DNA from: an uncultured Clostridia bacterium
GTDB lineage: Bacteria > Bacillota > Dehalobacteriia > UBA4068 > CALXSR01
Reading direction: 5' to 3'
Length of the DNA: 64,000 nucleotides
NCBI GenBank assembly: GCA_944391215.1
Contig: CALXSR010000037.1
Location: forward strand, 56,490 to 120,489
The number at the start of each line of letters is the position of its first letter. Position 1 is the stretch's first letter. The position numbers and the translations under genes are program-made. Positions 1 to 9,267 of the stretch are shown in pieces. Under the pieces are notes generated by a model that was given only the letters and a program-made list of their open reading frames with translations, searched no databases and was not told the origin of the DNA.

Positions 1-765
1 GGCCCGGTTTTAGGTGGATTTTTTGTTTCTTATTTGCCTTTCCATTATGCTTTCTTTATTTCCGGCGCCATTTGCGCGATAGTGGCCGTTTTGATGATAA
101 TCTATGTAAAAGAAATGAATGTGCCGAAAAAAACTGCTAAACATGTGGGCTTTTTTGAAGGGTTTCGTTTGGCATTTACTCATAAGCCGTTGCCTTCTAT
201 TTTTGTAGCCAGTGTTTTAATGCAATTTGCGGTGATTGGTACCAATGCTTTTCTTTCCATTTATGTGAGCGAAATGCCCTTAGGTTCCATGCAACTGGCC
301 TTTTATATTACATTAGCTACAACGGTAACCGGCGTTTGTTCGGTAATTTCGGCGCCTATTGTTGGCCGCATGGTGGATAAACTGGGGGCAGAAAAAATGA
401 TTGGCTATTCCTTTTTGGCCGCTGGATGTTTTTTATTGCTCCAAGCTTTGGCCCGCAATTATTGGCTGCTTTTATTTGGCCGCTTTTTGTTCGGTTTGGC
501 TTTGGGCGGTCTTTCACCCAGTATTAACAGTATGGTCGCTAAATATAGTATTCCGGGCTTAGAAAGCAGTATTTATTCTTATAATAGTAGTTGTATGTGT
601 ACCGGTATGATGGCCGGCCCTTGGTTGGGAGGCTTTATTGCCGGCACTACCGGCACCAGCGGTTTATTTGCCGTATGCGGCTGCATTTTATTGTTTAATT
701 CTTTTTGGATTCGTCGTGGTTTGGGACAATTAAAAATACATCGGAAAGAAAAAATAGCTTCTTAA
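1..765 (+). CDS. MFS transporter, DHA1-like, 5' end outside window
   Basis: Major facilitator superfamily exporter, missing its N-terminal part. The open frame runs from base 1, so the gene starts upstream of the window; 254 residues are visible and begin with GPVLGGFF, the end-of-TM5 motif of DHA1 drug:H+ antiporters. About seven further hydrophobic segments follow, with the second half-repeat motif VGRMVDKLGAEKM (loop 8-9) visible. It is closely similar in sequence to the next two genes, so this is the first of three tandem paralogues. Substrate cannot be told; family members export drugs or metabolites across the cytoplasmic membrane. Only 22 bases separate it from the next gene, which suggests one transcript. 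Confidence 0.9.
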   Translation, partial: GPVLGGFFVSYLPFHYAFFISGAICAIVAVLMIIYVKEMNVPKKTAKHVGFFEGFRLAFTHKPLPSIFVASVLMQFAVIGTNAFLSIYVSEMPLGSMQLAFYITLATTVTGVCSVISAPIVGRMVDKLGAEKMIGYSFLAAGCFLLLQALARNYWLLLFGRFLFGLALGGLSPSINSMVAKYSIPGLESSIYSYNSSCMCTGMMAGPWLGGFIAGTTGTSGLFAVCGCILLFNSFWIRRGLGQLKIHRKEKIAS

Positions 766-787
766 AGAAAAAGGAGGCGTTTTGCGC

Positions 788-1999
788 ATGAACCAATGGC
801 GGCAGAATATGCTGACCTTATGCGGTTCTTTTTTCTTAATCAATTTAACGCATACCATTGTCATGCCATTTTTGCCTTTGTTAATGAAAACGGATTTTGG
901 CATTAGCGATCCGGCAGTGATTACTCTTTGGACAGGTTTTATTTTTGCCGCAAGCTATATTACCATGATTTTATTCGGCCCTTTATGGGGCGCTTTGGGG
1001 GATCGATTTGGCAATAAATCCATGTTGATCAAAAGTGGTTTGTGGATTACGGTAATTATGGCTTTTATGGCTTTTGCCAAAACGCCTTGGCATTTATTTT
1101 TACTGCGTTTGGCCAATGGTGCTTTATCCGGCTTTGTGCCGGCGGGCAATGCCATGGCTGCGGCCAATACGCCCAAGGAAAAAGTAGGTTCCGCTTTGGG
1201 TACTATTATGGCCGGTTCCATGGCCGGCAATGTGTTAGGCCCTGTGGTAGGGGGCTTTTTAATTTCTTTTCTGTCCTTTCGGGCGGCTTTTTTATTTGCA
1301 GCCGCGCTGCGTCTTTTGGCTACCCTTTTGGTTTGGTTTTTGGTCCAAGAAAAAGAAAAAAAATCCGTTGCTGTTCCTTCCAAAGCCGGCTCCTTTGCAG
1401 GGGTTAAAACAGCTTTTGCTACCAAACCGCTACCCACTATTTTTGTTTTAGCGGCGATTACCCAATTTGCTTTGATGGGAACCAATGCCTTTCTTTCCAT
1501 TTATGTAGAAAAATTTGCCCAAAGTGCGGATCAAATTGCTTATTACATTACTTTGGCTACCGCTGTAACCGGTATTGCCTCTGTGTTAGCTTCCCCTTTG
1601 TCCGGTCGTTTGACGGATAAATTGGGCCCGGGACGAATGATTGGTTTTTGTTTATGTTTGGCTGGATGTGCTTTGTTGCTGCAAAGTTTGGCGCAAAACT
1701 TTGGGCAACTTTTGTTGTTAAGACTTTGTTTTGGTTTCGCGGTAGGAGGCGTTAGTCCCAGCTTTAATAGTTTTATTAGTTTTTATGCCCCAGAGGGCAT
1801 GAAGGCGCGCTTTTTTGCTTATAATAACAGTTTTTTCCAGGCTGGTATGATGCTGGGACCGATTTTGGGTGGTTTTTTCTCCAATGCTTTTGGCATGGAA
1901 AATTTCTTTTTTTTCTGTGGCGTTTTGCTTTTATGCGGTTTTGTTTGGGTGGAAAAAAGTATTGTAAAAAAAAGAAAAAAGGCCGTCTTTGGTGCATAA
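788..1999 (+). CDS. MFS transporter, DHA1-like (second of three paralogues)
   Basis: A complete 403-residue 12-TM major facilitator protein. Motif A of the family (GALGDRFGNKS) lies at about residues 68-78 in the loop between TM2 and TM3, and the second-half copy (SGRLTDKLGPGRM) is near residue 275. The start is chosen at ATG 788 because MNQW aligns with MPQW of the following paralogue; the upstream TTG at 782 is also open and lies only 4 bases after the AAGGAGG at 771-777. Close similarity to its neighbours implies recent tandem duplication. The family uses proton-motive force to export small molecules; the substrate is unknown. Confidence 0.92.
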   Translation: MNQWRQNMLTLCGSFFLINLTHTIVMPFLPLLMKTDFGISDPAVITLWTGFIFAASYITMILFGPLWGALGDRFGNKSMLIKSGLWITVIMAFMAFAKTPWHLFLLRLANGALSGFVPAGNAMAAANTPKEKVGSALGTIMAGSMAGNVLGPVVGGFLISFLSFRAAFLFAAALRLLATLLVWFLVQEKEKKSVAVPSKAGSFAGVKTAFATKPLPTIFVLAAITQFALMGTNAFLSIYVEKFAQSADQIAYYITLATAVTGIASVLASPLSGRLTDKLGPGRMIGFCLCLAGCALLLQSLAQNFGQLLLLRLCFGFAVGGVSPSFNSFISFYAPEGMKARFFAYNNSFFQAGMMLGPILGGFFSNAFGMENFFFFCGVLLLCGFVWVEKSIVKKRKKAVFGA

Positions 2000-2127
2000 C
2001 AATCATACAATAAAAGATGGAAGAAAAGACTTTATTTTAAGCAAGAAAAAAGAAGGAAAAAGGCGTTTTCTTACGAAAAAAAGAAAAAAGGGAAGTTTCT
2101 CTCCGAAGAAAGGATAGGATTGTAATT

Positions 2128-3336
2128 ATGCCGCAATGGAAAAAAAATGTGATGGTATTCTTTGTTGCTTTTTTTATCATTGATGTCACGTATAGTATGG
2201 TCATGCCATTTTTGCCTTTATTTTTAGAGCGCGATTTGGGGGTAACCAGCGCGGCGGAAGTGAAACTGTGGAACGGTTTAATTTATGGGGCCAGTTATTT
2301 AACCATGATTTTATTTGGACCTTTATGGGGTTGGTTGGGTGATAAATACGGCCGCAAATCCATGGTATTAAGAAGCGGGATTGGGTTAACCATCTCCATG
2401 TTTTTGATGACTTATGCCACCAATGCTTGGCAGTTGCTTTTATTGCGCTTGTTAAATGGGGCTTTGTCCGGTTATTTTCCGGCTGCCAACGCCATGACGG
2501 CGGCTTCTGCTCCGCCCGATAAAGTGGGCTCCGCTTTGGGCACCAATATGGCCGGGGCTATGGCGGGGACGGTTTTGGGGCCGGTTGTGGGCGGTGTTTT
2601 AATTTCCTTTATGCCCATTCGTAGTTCCTTTATGATCGCTGCGATTGGTTGTGCGATTGTTACTTTGCTAACTTGGATTTATGTAAAAGATACCGATGTA
2701 GAAAAATCAATCGGAGAACGATCCGGTTTTATTTATGGCTTAAAACAAGCTTTTCATACCAAACCTTTGCCCACAATTTTCCTTTTGGGCACCGTAGTGC
2801 AATTTGCTTTGGTGGGGACCAATGCTTTTCTTTCCATTTATGTGCAGGAATTCCCTTTGGGGGCGCATGACGCTACTTTTTATATTACATTAGCCACTGC
2901 GGTAACCGGTTTGGCCTCGGTTTTTGGCGCGCCTTTTGTAGGGCGTTATTCCGACCAAATTGGGGCGGAAAAAATGGTGGCTCTTTGCTTAATTGTGATG
3001 GGCGGCACCCTTATATTGCAAAGTTTTGCTCAAACTTTTGTGCTGTTTTTGATTTTTCGCTTTTTATTCGGTTTGGCGGTGGGCGGCGTTACGCCGAGTT
3101 TTAACACTTTAATCAGTAAATACTCGCCGTATGATATGGAAAGCCGTTTCTTTTCCTATAACAATAGTTTCTTTAATTTTGGTATGCTTTTGGGCCCAAC
3201 GGTGGGTGGTTGGATTTCCACTGCTTTTAGTACCCGCGGCTTATTTAGTATCTGTAGCGTTTTATTGCTTTGTTGCTTTGTTTGGGTAAAATTGTTTATT
3301 TTAAACCGCAAAGAGCAATTTAAACCACAAATTTAG
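2128..3336 (+). CDS. MFS transporter, DHA1-like (third of three paralogues)
   Basis: A complete 402-residue 12-TM transporter with the family motif GWLGDKYGRKS at about residues 68-78, aligning along its whole length with the two preceding proteins. An A/G-rich spacer of 128 bases separates it from the preceding gene, and an AAAGGA site precedes ATG 2128. Only 15 bases separate its stop from the glutamate racemase start, so these genes are probably co-transcribed and share the terminator at 4112-4146. The link to cell-wall amino-acid metabolism (racemase) is context only; it does not define the substrate. Confidence 0.92.
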   Translation: MPQWKKNVMVFFVAFFIIDVTYSMVMPFLPLFLERDLGVTSAAEVKLWNGLIYGASYLTMILFGPLWGWLGDKYGRKSMVLRSGIGLTISMFLMTYATNAWQLLLLRLLNGALSGYFPAANAMTAASAPPDKVGSALGTNMAGAMAGTVLGPVVGGVLISFMPIRSSFMIAAIGCAIVTLLTWIYVKDTDVEKSIGERSGFIYGLKQAFHTKPLPTIFLLGTVVQFALVGTNAFLSIYVQEFPLGAHDATFYITLATAVTGLASVFGAPFVGRYSDQIGAEKMVALCLIVMGGTLILQSFAQTFVLFLIFRFLFGLAVGGVTPSFNTLISKYSPYDMESRFFSYNNSFFNFGMLLGPTVGGWISTAFSTRGLFSICSVLLLCCFVWVKLFILNRKEQFKPQI

Positions 3337-3351
3337 CAGAGGTGGAAAGAC

Positions 3352-4107
3352 ATGGCCAATTTATTGGTAATTGACTCTGGGGTGGGCGGAATTGTTTTTT
3401 TGGCTGCGGCCAAGGCGCAATTACCGCAGGAAAATTTTATTTATTATGCCGATACTTTTTACGCCCCTTATGGCGATAAAGATCCGGAAACGGTACGCCG
3501 CCGTTTGGTGGATATTATTGAATATTATAAGCCTTATGATATCAAAGCCATTATTTTAGCTTGCAATACGGCGACTTCTTCTGCGGCTTCTTATTTGCGT
3601 TTTGCTTATTCTATTCCCATTATTGGCATGGAGCCGGCGGTAAAACCAGCCTGCGAACAAACAAAAAGCAAGGTTTTAGTTTTAGCCACTGCTTTAACGG
3701 TGCAGGGGGAAAAGTTTCAGCAATTAAAGGAACGTTTTCCGGAACGGGATATTATTGGTATTGGTTGCCCCGGTTTAATGGAATTGGTGGAAAAAATGGC
3801 TCCGCAGGAGGAAATTTTGGCTTATTTAACAGAAAAATTAAATCCTTTTATGGCGGAAAAAGAATTGGCCTTGGTGATTGGCTGCACGCATTATAGCTAC
3901 TTAAAAAGGGAAATGCAGCAGCTTTTGCCGCAAGCGCAAATTTTTGACGGCATTACCGGCACCATTCGGCATGTAAAAGAAGTATTAAATACTTTCCCTG
4001 CGCAAAAGGAGCAGCAAACGGGACGCTTGCTTTGGCAGTCCTCCTTACCGGGAGATTATCGCCGCATTGGGCTTCCTTTTTATGAAAAAGCGCAAAAAGT
4101 TTTGTAA
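3352..4107 (+). CDS. murI: Glutamate racemase
   Basis: Interconverts L- and D-glutamate in the cytoplasm, supplying D-Glu for peptidoglycan. All family signatures are present: IDSGVGG at residues 7-13 (Asp8 region), ADT at 33-35, the first catalytic cysteine in ACNTATS (Cys71) and the second in GCTHY (Cys178, His180). At 251 residues it is slightly shorter than the usual 260-270. GAGGTGG lies 7 bases before ATG 3352. It ends an apparent operon with the MFS genes and is followed by a strong hairpin terminator. A two-cysteine Asp/Glu racemase of another specificity is the only realistic alternative. Confidence 0.93.
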   Translation: MANLLVIDSGVGGIVFLAAAKAQLPQENFIYYADTFYAPYGDKDPETVRRRLVDIIEYYKPYDIKAIILACNTATSSAASYLRFAYSIPIIGMEPAVKPACEQTKSKVLVLATALTVQGEKFQQLKERFPERDIIGIGCPGLMELVEKMAPQEEILAYLTEKLNPFMAEKELALVIGCTHYSYLKREMQQLLPQAQIFDGITGTIRHVKEVLNTFPAQKEQQTGRLLWQSSLPGDYRRIGLPFYEKAQKVL

Positions 4108-4111
4108 GAAA

Positions 4112-4146
4112 AATTGCCGATGGGGAACCGTCGCGCAATTTTTTTT
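4112..4146 (+). terminator. Rho-independent terminator after murI
   Basis: AATTGC (4112-4117) pairs with GCAATT (4135-4140), with additional CGA/TCG and GG/CC pairs inside, followed by a run of eight T ending at 4146. It lies directly after the racemase stop codon. Confidence 0.8.
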
Positions 4147-4223
4147 GTCTAAGGAATAAGGGATAAAAAGAAGCGTTTTGGGAAAAAATGGGGTTAGAAA
4201 AGAATAGATAATAGGGGTGCAAG

Positions 4224-5009
4224 ATGGCTAAGTGGGATAACTTTTGGCAAGAAAAAGAAAATGAAACAACTGAGATAAAAAAAGAGCCGCTGCGCGAAAC
4301 AATAGCCGAAGATAAATTGCAGGAAATTCGGCAAATTCGGCGGCAACTGGCTGCGGAAGCGAAAAAACAGGAAGAATTAAAAGAGAAAAGATTGCAGGAA
4401 TACGGCAAAGAGCTTTCCTTACCTTTACCGGAAACAAAAGAAAAGGATTTTTCCGTCATGACCCAAAGAGATTTCACTGCATTGCCAAAGAGGATTTTTG
4501 CTGCGGGGAAAAAAGAGCCAGGTAGCGATAGCACAAAGCCGGAAGCGGAAAAAAAGGGGCGGAAGCGGAAAGATTCCGGAAAGCCTAAAAAACCGGCTGC
4601 GCAAAAAGCGGAAACGACCATGACCGTGGTGCAAAAAGAAGAAAAGCAGAAACAGGTTTTAAAAATGGCTATTGCTTGTTTTTTGGTGGCGGCGGTGGCC
4701 TTTGGCGGCACGCAATGGATGTTATATCGGCAAAAGCAAGCCATTGCCCAGGAGGTGGCGGCGCAATTAACGGTGATTGAACAAAAAAATACGGAAACAT
4801 TGGCTTCCATGGAAGAAAAAATACAAAGTTTTGCTGTGGAATTGCAATCTATTACCACCGCATTGGAAGAAGCCGGGGCAACCATCGATTCTACCGGAGC
4901 GGAAAACAGGGAAGCCATGGCCAAACGAATTGAAGATTTGGATAAGCAGCTAAAAAGTTTGGAACAGAGCCTAAATATTTTAAGGGAGGATAAAAATGGC
5001 AGGCAATAA
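4224..5009 (+). CDS. Hypothetical single-pass membrane protein with coiled coil
   Basis: Not recognised by family. The 261-residue protein has a long, highly charged, Lys/Glu-rich N-terminal part (1-140), one hydrophobic segment at about 145-167 ending in a Trp/Tyr belt, and a C-terminal heptad-like region (about 172-258) expected to form a coiled coil outside the membrane. GGGGTG precedes ATG 4224. Its last 14 bases overlap the next gene, which encodes an exported enzyme-like protein that also has a helical stalk after its signal. The overlap and shared topology suggest a two-protein envelope complex; this is inference. Confidence 0.8.
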   Translation: MAKWDNFWQEKENETTEIKKEPLRETIAEDKLQEIRQIRRQLAAEAKKQEELKEKRLQEYGKELSLPLPETKEKDFSVMTQRDFTALPKRIFAAGKKEPGSDSTKPEAEKKGRKRKDSGKPKKPAAQKAETTMTVVQKEEKQKQVLKMAIACFLVAAVAFGGTQWMLYRQKQAIAQEVAAQLTVIEQKNTETLASMEEKIQSFAVELQSITTALEEAGATIDSTGAENREAMAKRIEDLDKQLKSLEQSLNILREDKNGRQ

Positions 5010-6063
5010 ATGGTTTATGGTTTCTTTATTGGCCGTTTTCCTTTGTGTGGGTTCCTTTTTGGCGGTTTGTTTTGATCAGTCTTCTTTGGCTTCCGCACCG
5101 GATACGGATTTGCTGCCGATGGCGGTTATTGGGCCGGCTTTTGATAGAATGGATACCGTTTTAGCGCAAACGGGCAGTTCCCTGGGTTTGTTTCAAGATG
5201 CGGTTGTGGCGCAAGCCAATGCCGATAAAGCCATCAGCGAGCAATTGGCGGCTTTGGCCGAACAAAGCAAAAATAATAAAAATTTATCGGACCAAGTGTA
5301 TGAAGAAATGATCGTTGAGCGTTTGGGAAAAGCTGTTTATACTAAAAACGGCACCAATTCTAAAATACAAATTTTTAAATTGGAAAAAGAAGATTTGCGC
5401 GGTTATATGGCCAAAGTTACCTTAAAAACGGATAAAGCTTTGCGGGTTACCATTAATCCCAGCAGTAAACCGGCGGGGGAAACCACTTTGGAAGCTTGCA
5501 AAAGGCTGGGCGGTATTTTGGCCATTAACGGCGGCGGTTTTGCTACTGCCAAAGATGAAAATGGGAAAACACAAATGTTGCCTTTGGGCAATGCCATGAT
5601 AGAAGGCAAGCTAATTGGCGATTTTCAGCCTTCCTGGAATGATTTAGCTTTTGCCGGTTTTAGCAAAAGCGGCAAATTGGTGGGTGGCATTTATGAGGAA
5701 GAGGAGGATTTATTAAACAGCGGCGCTTGGCAGGGGGTTAGTTTTGTACCGGAATTGATTCGTAATTGGGAACCTTCTAAAATTCCATCAAAATGGGCCA
5801 AAGCCAAACAACCGCGTACCGTTTTAGGACAATATCCCAACGGCGATTTGTTTTTTATTGTGGTGGATGGCCGGCAAAGCAACTGGAGCTCCGGCATTAC
5901 CTTAGAAGAGATGCAGGTTTTATTATTGCGTTTGGGTGTGATGGAAGCCTTTAATTTAGACGGCGGCGGCTCTTCGGCTTTTGTGTATAATGGCAAAATA
6001 TTAAATAAGCCTTCCGATGGCAATTTACGCAAGTTACCTACCAATATTGTCATTATGCCTTAA
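4996..6063 (+). CDS. Phosphodiester glycosidase (NAGPA-like) family exported protein
   Basis: A 355-residue protein with an N-terminal hydrophobic signal or anchor (about 7-26), a helical region to about residue 110, and a C-terminal domain of the phosphodiester glycosidase family (related to the human N-acetylglucosamine-1-phosphodiester alpha-N-acetylglucosaminidase catalytic domain). Diagnostic motifs are AINGGGF near 176-182, RTVLGQ near 274, DGRQ near 291 and NLDGGGSSAF near 320-329. Bacterial members are linked to cell-wall or exopolysaccharide sugar phosphodiesters; the substrate here is unknown. AGGGAGG at 4982-4988 precedes ATG 4996, and the start overlaps the upstream gene by 14 bases, implying translational coupling. 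Confidence 0.88.
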   Translation: MAGNKWFMVSLLAVFLCVGSFLAVCFDQSSLASAPDTDLLPMAVIGPAFDRMDTVLAQTGSSLGLFQDAVVAQANADKAISEQLAALAEQSKNNKNLSDQVYEEMIVERLGKAVYTKNGTNSKIQIFKLEKEDLRGYMAKVTLKTDKALRVTINPSSKPAGETTLEACKRLGGILAINGGGFATAKDENGKTQMLPLGNAMIEGKLIGDFQPSWNDLAFAGFSKSGKLVGGIYEEEEDLLNSGAWQGVSFVPELIRNWEPSKIPSKWAKAKQPRTVLGQYPNGDLFFIVVDGRQSNWSSGITLEEMQVLLLRLGVMEAFNLDGGGSSAFVYNGKILNKPSDGNLRKLPTNIVIMP

Positions 6064-6110
6064 CAAGAAGTTTACTTTATTTTGACAAAAGAAAAATGAT
6101 ATTTTTACAT

Positions 6111-6146
6111 GCGCTTTTTACAATAGGAAAAAGCGCGTATTTTTTT
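6111..6146 (+). terminator. Rho-independent terminator
   Basis: GCGCTTTTT (6111-6119) pairs with AAAAAGCGC (6128-6136) around an 8-base loop, followed by GTA and a run of seven T. It closes the coiled-coil/phosphodiester-glycosidase operon. Confidence 0.85.
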
Positions 6147-6210
6147 ATGATAAGAAAGATAAAAAGAAAAAACGAAAAGAAGAAATAAAAAGAAGAAGGA
6201 AGGAAATCGC

Positions 6211-7122
6211 TTGCGTTACGGGCTGATTGACATCGGTTCTAATACCATTCGCGGAGTCGTTTATGAAGCGGAAGGAACATCTTTTAAAGAACTTATCACC
6301 AAAAAAGAATTTACCGGCATTTTAAATTATATTGAGGACGGTTGTTTGAATGATGCCGGCCTGCTTGTTTTAAAAGAAACCGTGGCGCGTTTGTTTTCTT
6401 TTTGCCGATTATTAAATTGCGCCGAAACGCATGCTTTTGCCACGGCTTCCTTGCGGAATTTGCAAAACGGCCCGGCTGTTTTGGCAAAATTGGCCCAAGA
6501 AGGCTTAACGGTTCGTTTGCTTTCCGCAAAAGAAGAAGCGGCATGTGATTTTTATGGCTTGCTTGCCGCCGGCTGCCCGGATAACGGTTTGGGTTTTGAT
6601 TTGGGCGGCGGAAGCTGCCAAATTTTTACGTATGAAAAAATTAGGTTACAGCAATCTGTTTCTTTGCCGATGGGCAGTTTGGCTATGTATAATTCTTTTG
6701 TACGAGGCATTTTACCCACGCAAAAGGAAAGGAAGGCGATTGCCAAATTTGCCCAAAAACAACTGGCGCCGTATTCGTTTTTATCCGACTGCGGCTACCA
6801 GACCATTTTTGCCATAGGCGGAACCATAAGGGCGACGGCGAAATTACACCGGGCCTTTTTGGGGCAAGATATTCCCATTAACGGCTATCTTTTGCAAGTT
6901 TCTCAGTTAGAAGACTTATGCGCTTTGCTGAAATCTCTGGATATGCAGGGGATTCGGATGATGGAAAAAGTTGCTCCGGAGCGCATTACGACTTTATTGC
7001 CCGGCCTAACGGTAATACAAGCAGTTTGCCGGTATACCGGAGCCCAGCAAATTAAAGTGGTCAAAAAAGGCGTGCGGGAGGGATATTTATGTCATTATTT
7101 GTTGCACCAGAAAAAAAGTTAA
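6211..7122 (+). CDS. ppx: Ppx/GppA family exopolyphosphatase
   Basis: Cytoplasmic ASKHA-fold phosphatase that releases phosphate from polyphosphate or hydrolyses pppGpp. Visible are the N-terminal phosphate loop DIGSNTIR (7-14), the KEEA segment with the likely catalytic Glu (about 108), the DLGGGS loop (130-135), and IGGT near 202. At 303 residues it is the short two-domain form without the C-terminal HD domain of long Ppx. Translation starts at TTG 6211 after AAGGAAGG. Its end overlaps the polyphosphate kinase gene by 34 bases, which argues for a polyphosphate role; guanosine pentaphosphatase activity cannot be excluded. Confidence 0.9.
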   Translation: MRYGLIDIGSNTIRGVVYEAEGTSFKELITKKEFTGILNYIEDGCLNDAGLLVLKETVARLFSFCRLLNCAETHAFATASLRNLQNGPAVLAKLAQEGLTVRLLSAKEEAACDFYGLLAAGCPDNGLGFDLGGGSCQIFTYEKIRLQQSVSLPMGSLAMYNSFVRGILPTQKERKAIAKFAQKQLAPYSFLSDCGYQTIFAIGGTIRATAKLHRAFLGQDIPINGYLLQVSQLEDLCALLKSLDMQGIRMMEKVAPERITTLLPGLTVIQAVCRYTGAQQIKVVKKGVREGYLCHYLLHQKKS

Positions 7123-9257
7123 ACGCCGATCAGCTTTTTATCAACCGCGAATTAAGCTGGCTGGAATTTAATAAAAGAGTATTAAGTCAAGCCGGGGAAC
7201 AGGAAATTCCTTTATGGGAAAGATTGAAATTTTTAGGGATTTATTTTTCTAATTTAGATGAGTTTTTTATGGTGCGGGTGGGTTCTTTAACGGACCAGTT
7301 TTTTTTCGATCCGCAAAAAAAAGACGATAAAACAGGCTGGACGGCCAAAGAGCAAATAAAAGAAATTTTTACCAAAGTAGAAAGTTTTGCCCCTTTGGCT
7401 TTTTCATATTTTCAGCAAATAAAAAATTTATTGGTTTTACGCCAAGTGGAATTTATTGATTTTGCCCATTTGCCGCGAGTAGAAGAATTATTGCTTTCCA
7501 AACGCTTCCATGAGGAAATTTTCCCTTTGCTTTCGCCTTTAATCATAGACCATAACCATCCTTTTCCTTTTTTAGGCAATAAAGAACAATATATCGTCAG
7601 CCAGTTTGAACCCAAAGAAAAGGAAAAAAACAAAGGCGGGGGGCGGCAAACCATCGGTATCGTCGGGATTTCGCATTTGCCGCCTTATTTTGTTTTGCAA
7701 ATAGAACAAAGTTATAAAATTGCCTTTACTGCGGATGTGGTGAAATATTTTTTACCGGAAATTTACGGCAATCGTAAAATTTGCGATCAAATATTGTTAC
7801 GGGCCACGCGCAATGCCGATATTACCGTAAAAGAAGGCTATTTGGATTATGATATGGATTTCCGTGACGTTATGAAGGATTTATTGCGCAAACGCAAGCG
7901 TTTGGCGGTGGTACGGCTGCAGCTGGATCATTTTCCGCAAGCCGATTTGACCGCCTATCTTTGTCAACGGCTGGGCGTGGGAGAGGACCGAATTTTGGTA
8001 CAGGAAAATATGCCTTTGGATTTTTCTTTTGCTTTTTCCTTGCCGTCTTCTTGTCCTGCTTTGGGAAAAGGGTTGTTTTATCCGGCGGTAACCCCGGGTT
8101 TTCCGGCGGAAGTGGCGCAAAAAAACAGTTTAAGCTGGTTTGCCAACCATGAATTGCTGTTGGCTTTTCCGTTTCAGTCCATGCGTCCCTTTGTGGATTT
8201 ACTCAATGACGCGGCGGAAGACGCCAGCGTGGTTTCCATCCAAATCTCCTTATATCGTTTGGCCAAGCAAAGTAAAATAGCCAATGCGTTAATTCGGGCG
8301 GCAGAAAATGGGAAGAAAGTGGTTTGCCTTTTGGAATTGCGGGCCCGTTTTGACGAGCAAAGCAATATCGATTATGCCGAAGCGTTGGAAAAAGCCGGCT
8401 GTACCATTTTATATGGTTTGGATGAGTATAAAACCCATGCGAAACTTTGCTTGATTACCAGAGTTGTCCATGGACGGGTTAGCACCATTACGCAAATTGG
8501 CACAGGGAATTATAATGAAAAAACCGCGGAACAATATACCGATTTGATGTTGATTACACCCAATGCGGAAATTGGCCGGGCGGCCAATAAAATATTCGCT
8601 TCTTTATGTATTGGCGAAATCCCGGCGCGCAGTCGCACTTTATGGGTGGCGCCGCAGGGTTTTAAAAGCGATATTTTAGCTTTGATCGCCGCGGAAATAG
8701 AGCGGCAAAAAGAATTTGCCGACGGGTATATTTTTATTAAAGTAAACTCCATGAATGATATGGATATTATGCGGGCTTTGATAAAGGCCTCGCAAGCGGG
8801 GGTTAAAATCAACTTGCTGATTCGGGGCATTTGTTGCTTAAGGCCGGGTGTGGAAGGGTACAGCGAAAATATTACAGTGCGCAGCTTGGTGGGCCGTTAT
8901 TTGGAGCATTCCCGTATTTTTGTTTTTGGCCGGGGGGAAAGGGCGCGCATGTTTTTGGGTTCCGGAGATTTACTAAACCGCAATACCGCGCGTCGGGTGG
9001 AGGTTTTTGTTGAGGCTACTAGCGATAAAGTACGCCGTCTTTTGGGGCAGATTATAGACGCCGCCTGGCAAGATACTGTGAACGGTTGGCAAATGTTAGC
9101 CAACGGCAGGTATATGCATTTGCCTTTTGCAGAGATGCCTTTTAACAGCCATAGTTATTTGCAGGAATTCTTTTGTCCTCCCGCCCCGGCAGCAACGCCC
9201 CATAAGAGCTGGTTGCAAAGGGTCCAACAAAGATGGCAAAAAGAAAAGCGGCTTTAA
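7089..9257 (+). CDS. ppk: Polyphosphate kinase 1
   Basis: Makes polyphosphate reversibly from ATP. The 722-residue protein has the N-terminal domain motif NRELSWLEFNKRV (19-31), the SNLDEFFMVRVG segment, and the two PLD-like catalytic histidines: His450 in KTHAKLC (autophosphorylated in the family) and His607 in EHSRIF. GTGNYNEKTAEQYTDL follows His450. Length is typical of PPK1 (about 690-730). It overlaps ppx by 34 bases, so synthesis and degradation enzymes are translationally coupled. The gene ends inside a convergent terminator shared with the opposite lipoprotein gene. Confidence 0.96.
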   Translation: MSLFVAPEKKLNADQLFINRELSWLEFNKRVLSQAGEQEIPLWERLKFLGIYFSNLDEFFMVRVGSLTDQFFFDPQKKDDKTGWTAKEQIKEIFTKVESFAPLAFSYFQQIKNLLVLRQVEFIDFAHLPRVEELLLSKRFHEEIFPLLSPLIIDHNHPFPFLGNKEQYIVSQFEPKEKEKNKGGGRQTIGIVGISHLPPYFVLQIEQSYKIAFTADVVKYFLPEIYGNRKICDQILLRATRNADITVKEGYLDYDMDFRDVMKDLLRKRKRLAVVRLQLDHFPQADLTAYLCQRLGVGEDRILVQENMPLDFSFAFSLPSSCPALGKGLFYPAVTPGFPAEVAQKNSLSWFANHELLLAFPFQSMRPFVDLLNDAAEDASVVSIQISLYRLAKQSKIANALIRAAENGKKVVCLLELRARFDEQSNIDYAEALEKAGCTILYGLDEYKTHAKLCLITRVVHGRVSTITQIGTGNYNEKTAEQYTDLMLITPNAEIGRAANKIFASLCIGEIPARSRTLWVAPQGFKSDILALIAAEIERQKEFADGYIFIKVNSMNDMDIMRALIKASQAGVKINLLIRGICCLRPGVEGYSENITVRSLVGRYLEHSRIFVFGRGERARMFLGSGDLLNRNTARRVEVFVEATSDKVRRLLGQIIDAAWQDTVNGWQMLANGRYMHLPFAEMPFNSHSYLQEFFCPPAPAATPHKSWLQRVQQRWQKEKRL

Positions 9258-9267
9258 GCCGCTTTTC
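9243..9267. terminator. Bidirectional terminator between ppk and lipoprotein gene
   Basis: A 10-bp perfect stem (9243-9252 with 9258-9267, core AAAAGCGGC/GCCGCTTTT) around a 5-base loop that includes the ppk stop codon; the right arm abuts the stop of the opposite gene. A- and T-tracts on both sides let it work in both directions. Confidence 0.85.

Noticed and set aside
955..1500. Long minus-strand open frame opposite the second MFS gene
   Set aside because: It is antisense to a clear membrane protein, has no ribosome site and has a composition (Ala/Lys/Pro) typical of shadow frames.
3953..4924. 323-codon minus-strand frame opposite murI end and the coiled-coil gene
   Set aside because: Shadow of two well-supported plus-strand genes; Ser/Cys/Phe-rich low-quality composition and no start signal.
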